From the NCBI RefSeq assembly GCF_024763615.1, contig NC_077222.1:105991417-106055416 (forward strand): a DNA stretch of 64,000 nt. Direction: 5' to 3'. The notes below the pieces were generated by a model that worked only from the letters and a program-made list of their open reading frames with translations, had not been told where the DNA came from and did no database searches. Made by a program: the position numbers and the translations under genes. Shown here piece by piece: positions 1 to 12,007 of this stretch; the first letter of the stretch is position 1; each line of letters starts with the position of its first letter. Source of the DNA: Phlebotomus papatasi. Taxonomy: Eukaryota > Arthropoda > Insecta > Diptera > Psychodidae.

Positions 1-429
1 GAATGCTTGATATTGATACTGCCTGCAGCGTTGTAACTTGAAAATTATCTTTTCGAAACATAAGAGTGTTGTGATGCGAAATATTCGCAGAGCAACCACA
101 GAAACGTCTCGCAAAAAAAACTCGTCGAAAATGCAGGGAAAAGGCAATGAATTTGCGCATTTATATCTAAGACAAAAATTCATGCGAGCTCCCCATATGC
201 CGGCGACAGACATTGAGGATGGCTAGCTACCATAACTTCCCCAAACTCGTCACCTTGAGCCGCATGGTCACAGATATTGTCATCGGAAATATCATTAGGG
301 AAGAGTGGGGCCTCGTATGCTGCTCTTACTTAAGTAGCCATTTAGGTCCCTTTAAGAGACAAAGTCTCTTGCACTACAGTTCGCTATTCCACACGATCTA
401 AAGCCAGGTTCGCAGTATCCTAAAAGTTT

Positions 430-1121
430 TGAGGACATCGTCCACTATGTTTCGCCAGCTTGTCCGGGGACGTCCTCTCCTCCTCGTCCCCTGCGGATTT
501 TACTTATACAATTTCCTGGGCATTCTTTCCTCTGGCATACGGTAAATGTGACCAAGCCAGGTCTATCTTCTCTCTCGGAAAGAGGTTACAATGTCAGCCT
601 TTCCATGAAGCTCCTCGCGTTCGTGATTCATCCTTTTTCGGAATTCCCCTGTAGTTTCCTTATGAAAAGGCCCATAGATTCGTCGTAGGATGCGTCCCTC
701 AAGATCAGCAGCTTTCTCTCCTCTGTACGGGTCAGCGGTACTATTTCCAGATCATACGTTATGACTGGCTTCAATATGGTTCTGCATATTTTGATCCTTG
801 TTGGCCGAGAGACGTTCCTTGATCGAAATATCGACGAGTGTGCAAAGTAGCCTCTCTCCTCGTTAACCTCTATTCTGACTTCATTACCCGTCCTCAGTAC
901 CGATCTGAGGTATTTTTGAAGTTGTTATTGACAACCTCAAAATTCCACTCATCCAAAGCCACATTCTTACGGAATCCGGATGCTTTGTCGCCAGTGACCA
1001 CGTATTTCGTTTTCCTTTCGTTAACCTTGAGTCTTATCCTCTCAGCTGGCGAGGTTACTTCGACGAACATCCTCTTAACCGCGAGTGTGGAACGGTCCAC
1101 GAATGTTACACTGCTTTTCAT
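430..1121 (-). pseudogene. Decayed non-LTR retrotransposon reverse transcriptase, C-terminal part
   Basis: Read on the minus strand, the region encodes in broken frames the C-terminal half of a LINE-type reverse transcriptase. From 1121 downward it gives RSTLAVKRMF, then RLKVNERKTKYVV, which matches the post-catalytic GLKINEEKTKYM block of this family. In other frames further down come RTILKPVITYDLEIVPLTRT, LEGRILRRIYGPFHKET, WLGHIYRMPEERMPRK and RGRPRTSWRNIVDDVL, the usual order of the connection and C-terminal blocks. At least two in-frame stops and several frame changes interrupt it. The catalytic YADD box, expected just before RSTLAVK, is not recognisable. The element is dead and 5'-truncated or decayed. 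The clade (RTE-like by recollection) is not certain. Confidence 0.75.
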
Positions 1122-4100
1122 TAAATGACGAGGGAGAGCCTATAATTACCGGCAACTGTTGGATCGGACTTTGAGAGTGCCTGGATCGTTGCTCTCTACC
1201 ATGGTGAACAAATCCAAAAGATCCATCGCAGAAAGAATGTTTAATCGAGACTGTTTCCCTCTATACCTGATGACGACGTTGGCAACTTTCCACTCGGGAA
1301 GTTTCGAGACTGGAGTACCTTTCCTACAACTGAGGTCAACCCTGATAAAGTACCTCGGAGTCAAGGCTACGCTTTGGTGGCTCTCACTACTTAGTCGTCG
1401 TAAAACCATCCGAGTTTATCGTCGTCAGTCATAGTATCGAGGCCTTTGTCTGCTTTTCTGGACTATAAGCCTTGTAATTTAATTTGTTGGTTTTATTTTG
1501 TATATAGTATATTATAATTATACTTATATCATCTGTATAAAACTAGGATTAGACTGATTTTTATAACGAAGTGAGGGAGATGTCCATTGGTAAGAGTACT
1601 CCTCAAAGTCCAAGATATCCATGACAGTGTGAATGATCTAGCATGAATGTTTTTACGAATACTAGAAATAGTTGTACTTTCTGATAAGCCATGGTGAATA
1701 CTTCATGATAGAAATCTGAGGAGAGTTTTCGTTGCTTAGGATAGAGAGCTGAAAGATACACTGATGTGTAATGAGCCATCCAATCCAGAGTGATGGACGA
1801 AGCCATCAGTCAGTGTTTGAGCAGCGAAAGGCAGTGCTGCAATTGATTGATCAGCTGTGTCAGGACAGAGTAACTGAAACTGTGTGTCCAGCCGATCAAA
1901 ATTTTACTCCAGCACTGGACGTGGCTTGTTCGCCGTTCAAATCAGAGATCTCTGCGCCATAGATTCAGCACTCTATCCGCTGAGGCACGAAATCTCGGAT
2001 TAATTCCTTTGGAAAGAGATACAAGGCCTATGCGCCTTAAATCTGGTGAACGGGCTAGGAGTGTGTCGAAGCCATTGCCCCTTTCCTGGTCGACAAGTTC
2101 GTATGTTGAGAGTACTAGTGCCTAATTAGCACTGTACGCGTATCCTTACTGTGCCCGATGCAGGTCTTATCATTCTGTCCTTTTGCCTGAAATATCCTTC
2201 GGAACGAGAAATTCAGTCTACTGTCCGGGCCTGGTGATCCTACTGTCCTGGTCCCTACATAGAAAATGCCGTACCTCAAGATGTAGGATGCCGCCCCAAA
2301 AGGCCGATTCAACCCTACCGGGCCTATGCGTTTACTAAAGTGATAGCGAATACATCGTTAAATTTGAGGAGAAGACCAAGTATTCTAGACGTCGCTGACC
2401 TAAGACCCAGGTTCTTCCTCCCTTTCTAAAGGTCGCTAAAGTCTTTGACCAATCAGAGACAGCACTACACTTAAATATTTTAAGAAAAAAAATTTTTCAT
2501 TGCATATGGCTGATGTTTAATGCGAATCAAAATTTTTCAGTATGAGTATCGAAATCTTACAAGCATTCCACGAAGTTTTCTTCAGTTCGTCAATCCGTTT
2601 TTTTCATATTTTCTCTCATTTTCATTCAATATCGCCTCATGTCAAATATTTTCAATGTTAGGAATAAAGCGTGAAATGGAAAAAAAAGTCGTTGAGGGGG
2701 GATGAATTGATGCTGAGAGTTTAATGTTGAAAAATATGATGCTTTAATAGCACTTTATGGAGCTTTAGCACCACTTTTAAGTACGTTGACACCATAAGAG
2801 ATTCTGACTTCATGACATTCCTCTCACCTGCTGCCACATCACAGGTGAGGGTCTTAGGATTTCACCTGAGACGGCAAAAAATATAAAGAGGTACTTAAGA
2901 AGTGCCAAAGTGATGGCAATAAAAGTTGTATATTGCTTTATTGATTTTCCACATTGATAAACTTGCGATAAACTTGGAAGAGAAAAAAAAAGATTAAATT
3001 AATAGGATATACCACGGATTTGTCTTTGCAATTAAATTTAATGGAAGTGGAATGCTATGGGAAGAAAATAATAGAGTTACACTCCTGGTTTTCATGAGTG
3101 GTTAGTGGTGTAATTTTCTCCATAGAGATTAACTCATCTTGACGCATTTCCCTTAGAATTTCTAGAGAAAATTTCTCTCTATTCTTAACATCCCCATCAA
3201 TTTTCTTTTCAGCTTTCATCCCTCCCACCCACTGCGCTATGGGAATATTTCAAATTGAAATTTGTCCCAATAAAAGAGCATTAATTTCTTGTCAAATAGC
3301 GGAAAATTGAGGAGAGCAAGAAGCTTTTCTGCTGTACACAAAAGTATTGAGCAATTTTTCAGCAGTCGCATGAGATTTATAATTTTCCTGGATAACGAGG
3401 AAAAGAAGTGCTTCTATGCAGCCATTCTTTAAGTCTTGCAAACTAGTGCTATAGAAATTTTCAACTTTAAAAACGATTAACACTAAAGTTTTAACTAGAT
3501 TGTTTAATTAAATTAGAATTCTTTTTATGGACTTCTAAAAATTTTAGATCATTATTCTTGCTCCAAATGAAATGCTTAATAGAACATTTTATGCACGAAT
3601 TGCCACTTGGATTAGAAACTGTACTAAGCATTGATTATGAATTCTTGCGGAAAATAAAAATGTAATTTTCCTTTTTTATCGTGCTGGATGGGAGCCAAGA
3701 ATGGAACCTTTATGTGAATTTAGGAAAAAATACTCACCTTTAAAGTAACCCTGACTTCGAACACTCCATATTTCTCCGATATTTCTCTAATTAATTTAGA
3801 AAAATATTAAGTGTTCAGATTACTATACAATAAATTGTAATAATTAAATTAATATTGAAATAATTTTCGTTAAATAATAATATCACTTCAATTAAATCAA
3901 TTGTGTTTATCCCTTTTCATTAATTTTTATTAATAATTTTTCAGGGGACAATTTTTCACTTTAATCAGTAACTTTGAGTGAAAATTGAGCCCTAAATGCG
4001 ATACCTGAATAACAATAATCAAATTATGGGTAATAAATCTGTTGCAGTGCAATTATTATTAATTATGTGGAAGCTTCGTTGTAGAAGGATCTGTTAATCC

Positions 4101-4189
4101 TGAGGGATTGTTCACAAGGACTGATTAAATTCCGGAAAAAATCCTAAATGCACATGGAGGTCAAAGAGTAACTTAAAAGTTATCACAGT
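1122..4189. other. Stretch without recognisable genes
   Basis: The minus strand from 1146 to 1409 is open for 87 codons and may be upstream remains of the same LINE, but I recognise no motif there. From 1440 to 4189 the DNA is AT-rich and I see no conserved protein, RNA gene or clear inverted repeat. The short open frames here lack family motifs. Confidence 0.5.
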
Positions 4190-5600
4190 GGCTCGAGTTC
4201 CTGGTATTCCGAAATAATGTATCAGTTTCCCTATTTCCCTGAAAAATATAACGATTCCCCGGATTCTCTTAAAATCGAAAAGTTTTCCCGGGTTTCCAGG
4301 GTTCCTGAATTCCCTCAAAAATGTATAAGTTTTTCGGATTCGCCGAATTCCGCAAGAGTACCTTGAAAAAATGTATCAGTTCTCTGAGCTCCCTGAAAAA
4401 TGTATAGGTTTCCCGGGCTCAGTGAGTTTCCCGAAAGTTCTTTGAAAAATGTAACAGTTCCCTAGGTTCCCTGAAAACATATAACCTTCCCGGGTTTTCC
4501 AAGTTCCCTGAGAATTCCCTAAAATATATATATATCAGTTCTCTGATCTCCCTGAAAAACGAATAGGCTTATAGGCTTCCTAGGTTCTTTGAATTCCCCG
4601 ACAGTTTCCTGAAAAAAGTGTATTAGTTCCCGGGGTCCGCGAACAACGTTTGGGTTCCCCGGATACTCCGAATTACCTGAGAGCTCCCTAAAAAACTGTA
4701 TCAGTTCCCTAAATTCCCTGAAAAACGTATACACTTCCCGGGTTATCTCCGAATCCCCGGAGAATTCCCTAAAAAAATGTAGCGATCTTTGGGTTCCTTG
4801 AAAAGCATATGGGTTTCCTGGCTCCTCCGAGTTCCTCGAATGTTTTCTGAAAAGAATGTATTAGTTTCCTGACCTTCCTGATAAACGTATGGATTTTCCG
4901 GGTTCTTCGAATTCCTAGAGAGTTCCCTGAAAAAAAAAATATATCGGTTCCCGGGGTTTCTTGAAAAACGCATGGGTTTCCTGGTTCTCCAAGTTCTCCG
5001 AGAGTTCCCTGACAAAAACGTATCGGTTCCCTGGGTTCCCTAAAAAACGTATAGGCTTCCCGGGTTTTTCGAGTTCCTCGAGAGTTTCCTGAAAAAATGT
5101 ATCAGTTCTCTAGGTTTTTTGAAAAATTTATGAATTTCCCGGCTTTTCTGAATTCCCCGAGACTTCTCTGAAATAATGCATCAGTTTTCTGGATTCCCTG
5201 TAAAACGTATATGCTTTCTAGGCTCTCCGAGAGTTGCCTAAAAAATGTATCAGTTCGCACTATTCCCTGTAAAACGTGTGGTTCCCAGATTCTCAGAATT
5301 CTGCAAGAGCACCCTTAAAAAAATGTTACAGCGCTCTGGGCTCCCTGAAAAATGTGTAGGCTTCCCGGGTTCTCTGAATTCCCTGAGATTTCCCTGAAAA
5401 AATGTCTCAGTTCCCTGGATTCCCTGAAAGGTATGGGCTTCCCGGGTTTTCCCAGTTTTCCGAGTGTTTCCAAAAAATATATCAATCCTATAAGCTTCCA
5501 GGGTTCTCTAAGTTCCCCCAGAGTTTCCTGAAAAAGTGTATAAGTTCCCGAATCCCCATGGGTTCCCTAACCAGATTAACCCGAGTTTCTCGAAATGTGT
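4190..5600. repeat. Degenerate tandem repeat, unit about 80 bp
   Basis: The stretch repeats a theme of TTCCCTGAAAAA, then TGTATCAGTTCCCTGGGTTC, then CCTGAAAAACGTATAGG, then CTTCCCGGGTTCTCCGAATT. The TATCAGTTCCC block recurs near 4372, 4453, 4537, 4620, 4694, 4860, 4943, 5019, 5100, 5178, 5247, 5325 and 5404, giving a spacing of about 70-85 bp and roughly 17 units. Units diverge by substitutions and small indels, so the array is old. The open frames inside it on both strands only reflect the repeat and are not genes. Confidence 0.85.
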
Positions 5601-6266
5601 TACCCCTTGATTAATGTTTTATGCTTGGCTCTTATCCAATACAATAAGAAAAACATTAAATTAAATTTTTATTTTCTGCAAGAACTCACAATAATTTTTA
5701 GTCTTTTTTAACATCGCCCTTGGCTTGTGGGCTTAATCAATTCTGTGAATTGTGCATTATTTAATTTTAATAATGCACAAAATCTTCTGACAGCCCCATA
5801 TAAAAAAACCACATAATACGATTTTGTTACATAAAATGGAATAGAAGAAATTCATTTGGCATATATTTCTTTTCGTATATCGTCCAGGCGACCATTACCA
5901 ACTGAATGTTGAGACCCTCCAGGGTATATATCGATGGCAAATCCCTTCACAAATTCTTTATTTCGTAATGAATTAGCATTTCATTTTACCGACAGTATAA
6001 AAATATAGAGTAAAGATATGGCAAAGGATCCCAGCTTTGCAGAATGCTCGAACTCACGAGCTCTCTGTGAAAACTTTCGTGTAATTTTTGGGTTTATACT
6101 GCTTTACAACAGATTGAATTGATTTATAAATTATAAAAACATCCTGAAATTGAAAATTGATTAGGAAAGTCGCATTTTAGAACATTTCGGCATGGATTAA
6201 TAAGTATATGGGAAAATAAAAAACAAAACTCGAGACCGATTATTTACATGGGATCCCGGTATTATA
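5601..6266. other. Stretch without recognisable features
   Basis: AT-rich sequence. I see no gene, RNA or repeat structure here. Confidence 0.5.
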
Positions 6267-6682
6267 GGGCAAGTGTGCCAAATTTCGGCTAGCTTCTAAT
6301 TTCAGCCACTTTGAGTGTAATTAAATTTAAAAAAAACCGTTAAATTTTAGGTACAACTTGAATTTAAATTTCGTTGTAAAAACACACTTTTGCACTTTAC
6401 CACAAATCGTAAGACTGCTAGAAACACAATCGATCTGTCACATTTTTTGTAAGACTCTTTCCACACTGAGTTTTTACAACGCAATTCAAATTCAAATTAT
6501 ACCTAAAAATTTAACGGTCTTTGTGTTAATACATCAAAAAATGAATAAATATTTAAAAGCAAAATGAATTCATTGACTATTCGAAGATCACATATATAAT
6601 TTTAATTAATTTATTTGCATGGCCGAAATTACACTCAAAGTGGCCGCAATTAGAAACTGGCCGAAATTTGGCACACTTCCCC
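6267..6682. mobile_element. MITE with long inverted repeats, TA target site
   Basis: The ends are inverted repeats: GGGCAAGTGTGCCAAATTTC on the left and GAAATTTGGCACACTTCCCC on the right, followed inward by matching CTTCTAATT and CACTTTGAGTGTAAT blocks. Further in, CCGTTAAATTTTAGGTA pairs with TACCTAAAAATTTAACGG-like sequence, so much of the 416-bp element folds back. TATA flanks both ends, which fits a TA or TATA duplication and a Tc1/mariner-type MITE. No transposase is encoded. A longer inverted relative lies at about 8323-9281. Confidence 0.8.
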
Positions 6683-6735
6683 TATAAATGATAAATACTT
6701 TACAATTATTAACGAAAACTTAAAGATAAGATATA

Positions 6736-6950
6736 GTAAAATGGGATAATTCGGAATCATGTCTATTTTGGGATTTTGAGATATTCTCTCTGTTTTATAT
6801 GGTCAAAAAGAAAAAAAGAAAATCACGAAGAAGTACAAGACTTTTCATTCAAGATTTCTTCTTCGTTGTTTATGCATTTTGCCATGTAAAATTGTTAGGA
6901 AATCACAAAGTTTCAAAATAGACATCATTCCAAATTACCCCATCTTACCC
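6736..6950. mobile_element. MITE, 215 bp, TA target site
   Basis: Left end GTAAAATGGGATAATTCGGA and right end (reverse complement) GGGTAAGATGGGGTAATTTG are imperfect inverted repeats that extend inward through ATGTCTATTTTG. TA flanks both sides. The element is non-coding. Confidence 0.7.
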
Positions 6951-8322
6951 TAATATGCGAAAAATAGTACACTACAAGTGGTTAAAATATTTAGAGCACC
7001 TGCCACACGTTTTGGTCAAGAGCTAAAATCAAATACCAGAAAAAACATAGAGGAACAATATTTCTTCCAGTGTAACAGCTTTAAGCATTAACTTCAAATT
7101 TTTAACTGAGCTTTTTTCCAAGCTTTCGCGTTTACTTGCACTGCAATAACTTTATGCCTATTTTATTGTGGATTTTAGAATGCAACTCTGCGAATATAGC
7201 CACAAAAGGTACAACAGAAAAAAATGTGGGTCAGTCATTTTGGACCACAGGAAAAATTCCCTTGAAGCTTTTGTAGCCAAATGAAAGTTGCATCGGTTGC
7301 AATGGGGGGCGCGGTTTTTCTATGTTGGTTGGTTTTTTTTTTAGCAATGTTGGGTACTTTTTCATGTGGTGGGTGTTTGTGTGGTGCCTTTGCCTTTGTT
7401 TTTTTTTGGGTTTGTTGGCGTATCAGTACCACAGTATGTGGCAACAATGTTTAGGGAACATGCAGGGGGGTAGGAACCTACTGCGAGGAAAAATAATGTC
7501 AGAGAGGGAGAGGGAGATGGTTGGGATGCAAAAAGAATAAATAAAAAGTTCTCAGTCATTATTTATTCTTTCACTACGGAAACACCAAAAATGCTTTTAC
7601 CATATTTTATCCACCAAATGAAGTAAATGCCATCTCTGTCGCACTCATTTTAATACCAACCGAGTCATTTGAGAACTTTTGGTGTTTGCAGAGCATTGAA
7701 TTATTGTCTAGTGCTCTTCCCCCCAGTGTGGCTTTTAAAATGTTGTTTAGTCTTTGAAAATGTATAGCAAATACTGGGCATTTTCATCCCCTTTAGCTAT
7801 AGAAAATCCACCCACTTTACCCAAAATACTTTGGTACAACATGGGAAATTAGATGGAAAACCACTAAACTTTTGCATATAGTTTCAGTTTTAGATATACA
7901 AAAGCTCTCAAACGTTTCTATTATGCCAAAGAGTTGATTTATCATAACAATAAATCAAATTTAATAGTATTATCCATTAATTTAACAAACTTTAAGCAAC
8001 CACTTCATGTTCTCTATTCAGTTTGAATCCAAATTATATACCATTTTTATGGATTTATTATTCAACGATTACTCTGAATCAATAAAAAAAATTTATTGTT
8101 AAAGATATTTAAAATTGGCAAATTGCAATATTGGCAAAATTCCCAAGTTGGCGAAATTAACCAAATTTGATAATTATTGTTGTCGTAATGTCAAATCTAG
8201 TGGATAAAAGCGGAAAATATATATAAAGATTCATATATCATACAGACGAAAATGAAATCAACAGCAAAAAATCAAATTTTGGTAATAAAAAACCTCAATC
8301 TTCACAAAAAAAAGAACATTAG
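6951..8322. other. Intergenic stretch with a G/T-skewed patch
   Basis: At 7320-7410 the + strand is almost only G and T. That skew produces overlapping low-complexity open frames that I do not accept as genes. Nothing else is recognised. Confidence 0.4.
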
Positions 8323-9281
8323 TGCCAAAGTGTGCCAAGTTTCGGCCAGCTTCTAATTTCGGCCACTTTGAGTGTAATTTCAGCCATGGAAATAAATTAA
8401 TTAAAATTATGTATGTAATCTTCGTATAGTCAATGAATTCATTTTGCTTTTAAATATTTATTAATTTTTGGATGTATTAACTCAAAGACCGTTAAATTTT
8501 AGGTATAATTTGAATTTAAATTGCGTTGTAAAAACTCAGTGTGGAAAGAGTCTTACAAAAAATGTGACAGATCGATTGTGTTTCTAGCAGTCTTACGATT
8601 TGTGGTGAAGTGCAGAAAGTTTTCCTACGGTGTTTTTCATGAAAATTGATTAGTTTTCATTAAAGATTGTTTCTGTTTATATTAATAGTGAATCAATCTT
8701 TAAATTTCGGGTAAAATTTCCCAGCTGGATTCTGTATTTCGCGTAAAAAAGTATATACTTTGTGAGCGTCTCTCTGGTGAGGTAGTGTTGCCTATTCCGG
8801 CAACATATTTTGCTTTCCTAAATTTCTTATTCATTTTGCATTTTTTCATGGCAAATTGTTAGAAGAATCTGTGCGTAAATTTGAGATGCTACTCTTCAGG
8901 TCTTCAGGACAAATTACACGGAAGATCTTAGGGCTTGTGGATCATATAAACGTATTAAACTTAATATTAAACTCGTTCCGTTTGACGTTTTGAAATTTCC
9001 TATCCGTTGCGTCACAAAAGGTGGTCAGAAAAAAGGTGGCCGGTATTTCACTCAAAGTGGCCGGAATACTACCCAAAGCAATGTCCATGTTATTATTAAT
9101 TTTTCAATGTTTTAGGAAGTGATTTAAAGAGAACAAATACGATAAACTGGTTTTCAAGGTTCCATACAACCCTCCCGAAAAGGAAGTAACAAAAAATATC
9201 AATATGAATTAAAAATATTGCATTTCAAACTACTTCGGTGCTTATATGCAACTATGCCGAAATTTGTCACACTTACCCTAT
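8323..9281. mobile_element. Longer relative of the 6267-6682 MITE, inverted orientation
   Basis: From 8330 to about 8620 the sequence is the inverted copy of the right part of the 6267-6682 element, with long matching runs such as CAGATCGATTGTGTTTCTAG. It then continues with about 650 bp absent from that copy and ends near 9281 with GCCGAAATTTGTCACACTTA, a plausible partner for the GTGTGCCAAGTTTCGGC left end. The shorter copy therefore looks like an internal-deletion derivative of this form. No transposase reading frame is visible. The left boundary is blurred. Confidence 0.65.
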
Positions 9282-9369
9282 TTGTATAAATTAACATCTA
9301 AGATGGTTTCTGGTAAAATATATTGACTTCGGACTTCGGACTAATCCTCTCAAAATCATGTTTTTGGTT

Positions 9370-9650
9370 TTTCTCATTGGCATGAGCCATTTCATTAATT
9401 TTCGTATATGTTTTATGGCTCGTCTAGGTGAAGATTTCGTCCATAGGCCCCTATAACCGGAAAATTCTCCATTTTGAATTTTTGAAAGTCAAAGTGTAAC
9501 CGTTTCGGAATGCTGAATTTCCCAACCGATTTGGTTATATTTGAAATTTTTGGATAGGTTTTGAAATTCCCAAACTGGCTTCATCGGGTTCAATCGACAA
9601 TGAATAGGTTGAAAACCTGTAAAGGGGGTCCCGGAAACACAGAAAATTTG
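9370..9650. repeat. Dispersed repeat family 1, copy a
   Basis: Shares an ordered set of blocks with copies at 23790-24110, 24470-24860, 25320-25530, 29930-30230 (reverse) and 63400-63740. The blocks are CGGAAAATTC-CATTTTGAAT, a GATTTGGTTA-AATTT block, TTTTTGGA-AGG and a final CATCGG-AATGAATAGGTT block. No terminal repeats or coding capacity are evident. The parent element is unknown. Confidence 0.65.
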
Positions 9651-10453
9651 CATACACTTAAATTTCGATGAAGAACTGGCGTGATAAGTATAGATAGGGC
9701 ACTCGGGGGACTCCTCCCTACCTTCCCAATTGATAATAATTTGAAAGTGATGACATTATCCAATTCCACGTAAAATAACGATCCTCATAAAGTACAAAAA
9801 ACGTGGTTTAGTCGACCACTGAAGAAGGTCCATATCCAGGACCGAAAGCTCTGGGCAAGATTGAAGGAGTGTTTTTCTTTGTGAAATGACTGTAAAGCCA
9901 CTGGCCATCACCGGAGAGTCCCATATCTATATTTAAATTTCGCTGGTCAATGTTCAACAGGTCAGTAGATAAACAGTGATGACGTCCTTATAAGGTTCTC
10001 ATGTCTTTCAGTAAGCTTTGTGTTACATGGGTAGTTCAGGCATTATTCCTAACACTTGCATATTTAAGAAAAAGATCAAGATAAAAGCATTTTCGAGTTA
10101 TTTTTTAAACTTTAGTACTGTGTTTATTGAGGAAAAAACTGTTTTCCCATTAGAAGTTGTTAAAACATCTATTTGGAGCATTTTCTGAATTGGAGCAATT
10201 TCTACTCAATCTTTAGTAACAATTTTACACTTTCCAGAACGTTTAATTATATTCCAACTAAAGCCGTTATAAAGTGAATAATAAAAATGTTAGTTGGAAA
10301 AATGGAAATGAGCAGGAAAATAATATTTTTTCATTCAGCGGAAATCAAATATTTATGTTAAAATGATTTATGATCACACTTGCGCTATTCTGACTGAAAT
10401 AATTTTTTTTACTGAGCAATAATGTTTATTCGTTCAATTTTTATAAACTATTA
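9651..10453. other. Stretch without recognisable genes
   Basis: Near 9820-9870 the words ACTGAAGAAGGTCC and GACCGAAAGCTC resemble the arm of the snapback element at 24139-24387, so a decayed relative is possible. I see no gene. Confidence 0.35.
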
Positions 10454-11517
10454 CTCTGAAAGAAATAATTTGCAAAAGGGTGTAAAAGGGTGCAAAAATC
10501 GATTAATTTTGGAGATGAATTTCGAATTAAACGAAAAATTTGCAATTGGGTGCAAAAATTTGCAATTTGGCAAATATTTGCCAATTTATTGCCTCCCTTT
10601 GCAAATTTTTGCAAATTTTTACCTCCGAATGAGCACCCTCTGGTGAAACACCATAAATATGATTTGGCATTCTTGTCTGTCGCATTAACACAAAATCGAC
10701 GTACACATACTCTCAATGAAAATGTTAATTGCACTTTTCAATTTTTACTCCACTACCATCGTAGACACTTTTTTTTCAAAAACTTTTCACTTTATCTATT
10801 ATTTACCTAATTTCTTAGCAAATTTTGCCCATTTTTCTGCGTTTAAACACTGACATTTGCAAGAATTTTTGTCGTCGGACTATTACTGAATGAACCATCC
10901 AACATGTCAAAAATTTTTGCATTGGGATGCAACCTCGCGAACAAATCTTTCAAAAATCTCACTATTTAGGTCTTTTCGTCAGAAAATATTTGTCACAAAA
11001 CACTCCAAAGACCTGAGCAAACTTCTGAACCACAAAATTTCTTTTTTCCAAAAAAATGTTTGTCAATTTTCCTACAAAACACTGCTCAATTTTCACCTTA
11101 TTTCTGTCGGCACCGTGTTTTTGTGAATCTTAACACAATTCTCTACCGTAGGAGCTTTTCTTCCCATTTTCCACTATTATAGTTATTGAGAAAACACGCG
11201 AAAACTATCACCACTTTGCGAATTAACTGCACTGTGAATTAATATTTTGTCTGCCATTTGACAATTCTGAGCGACACTGGAACTGGAAGCCATTGGAAAT
11301 TGCTTATTTTGTCGCGTGAAAAATGGCAAACTTTTGCATCCTTTTGCATCTTTTTGCAAAACAAAGTTGATTGAATTCTAATTGACCAAAAAATCGATTG
11401 AAATTAATCGATTTTTGCAAAAAAGTCGATTGGAGCCAGGGTTACTACCCTTTTTGGTTAATTACATGGAGTGGGTGTTCTCCTTTTGCATCCTTTTGCA
11501 AATTATTTTTTTCAGAG
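10454..11517. mobile_element. Inverted-repeat element, about 1.06 kb, TA target site
   Basis: The ends are 40-bp inverted repeats with about four mismatches, starting CTCTGAAAGAAATAATTTGC on the left and CTCTGAAAAAAATAATTTGC on the right (reverse complement). TA follows on both sides. A TTTGCA-rich motif (GGTGCAAAAATTTGCAATTT and similar) recurs just inside both ends. The interior has only short open frames with no transposase motif, so it is non-autonomous or decayed. Confidence 0.75.
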
Positions 11518-11681
11518 TAGTTTTGAAATAAAACTTGGCATTGAAGGTTTGCCGCCGGATCTATCGTTTCGCTTTAGGGGCTGTTTACCGTCGCTAAGCT
11601 GGCGACGGCCAGCTTTCAGAATCCTTTTCGTTGTATCAATTTCATCCGCAAGATGAATAATCAAATAGAAAAGAATTATTA

Positions 11682-12007
11682 GGGGAAGTGAGGCAGCTTT
11701 GAATGTAAAGTAGCTTTGAAACTGATATTTTTGTCCTATGTTTTTAAATAGAACCGAGCAGCTAAATTATATCACGATAATACCCAACACACAATAACTT
11801 TTGTTTAGTAAACATGTTTTTGACATTTCAATGAGAGTGAGTGAGATTTAGATCTAGTCACCTCGCTCTATCTCATGGGAAATTTTGAAAACATGTTTAT
11901 AAACAAATATTATTGTGCGCTGAGCATAAGACTCAATTTTATTAGTAAATATGAGAAAAATCTCAATTTCAAAGTAGCCCCACATTCAAAAATGCCCCAC
12001 TTTCCCC
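11682..12007. mobile_element. MITE, 326 bp, TA target site
   Basis: Left end GGGGAAGTGAGGCAGCTTTG and right end (reverse complement) GGGGAAAGTGGGGCATTTTT are inverted repeats, continuing inward to CTTTGAAACTGA and its complement TCAATTTCAAAG. TA lies on both sides. It shares its first bases with other TA MITEs in this window but not its interior. Confidence 0.8.

Noticed and set aside
1930..2010. tRNA-like words on the minus strand (GCCTCAGCGGATAGAGTGCTG and GATTTGAACGGC)
   Set aside because: Resembles box A and box B, but acceptor and T arms do not pair, so a tRNA call is not supported. A SINE relic is possible.
7320..7540. G/T-rich frames on both strands
   Set aside because: Produced by a strong base skew; peptides are low complexity without motif.
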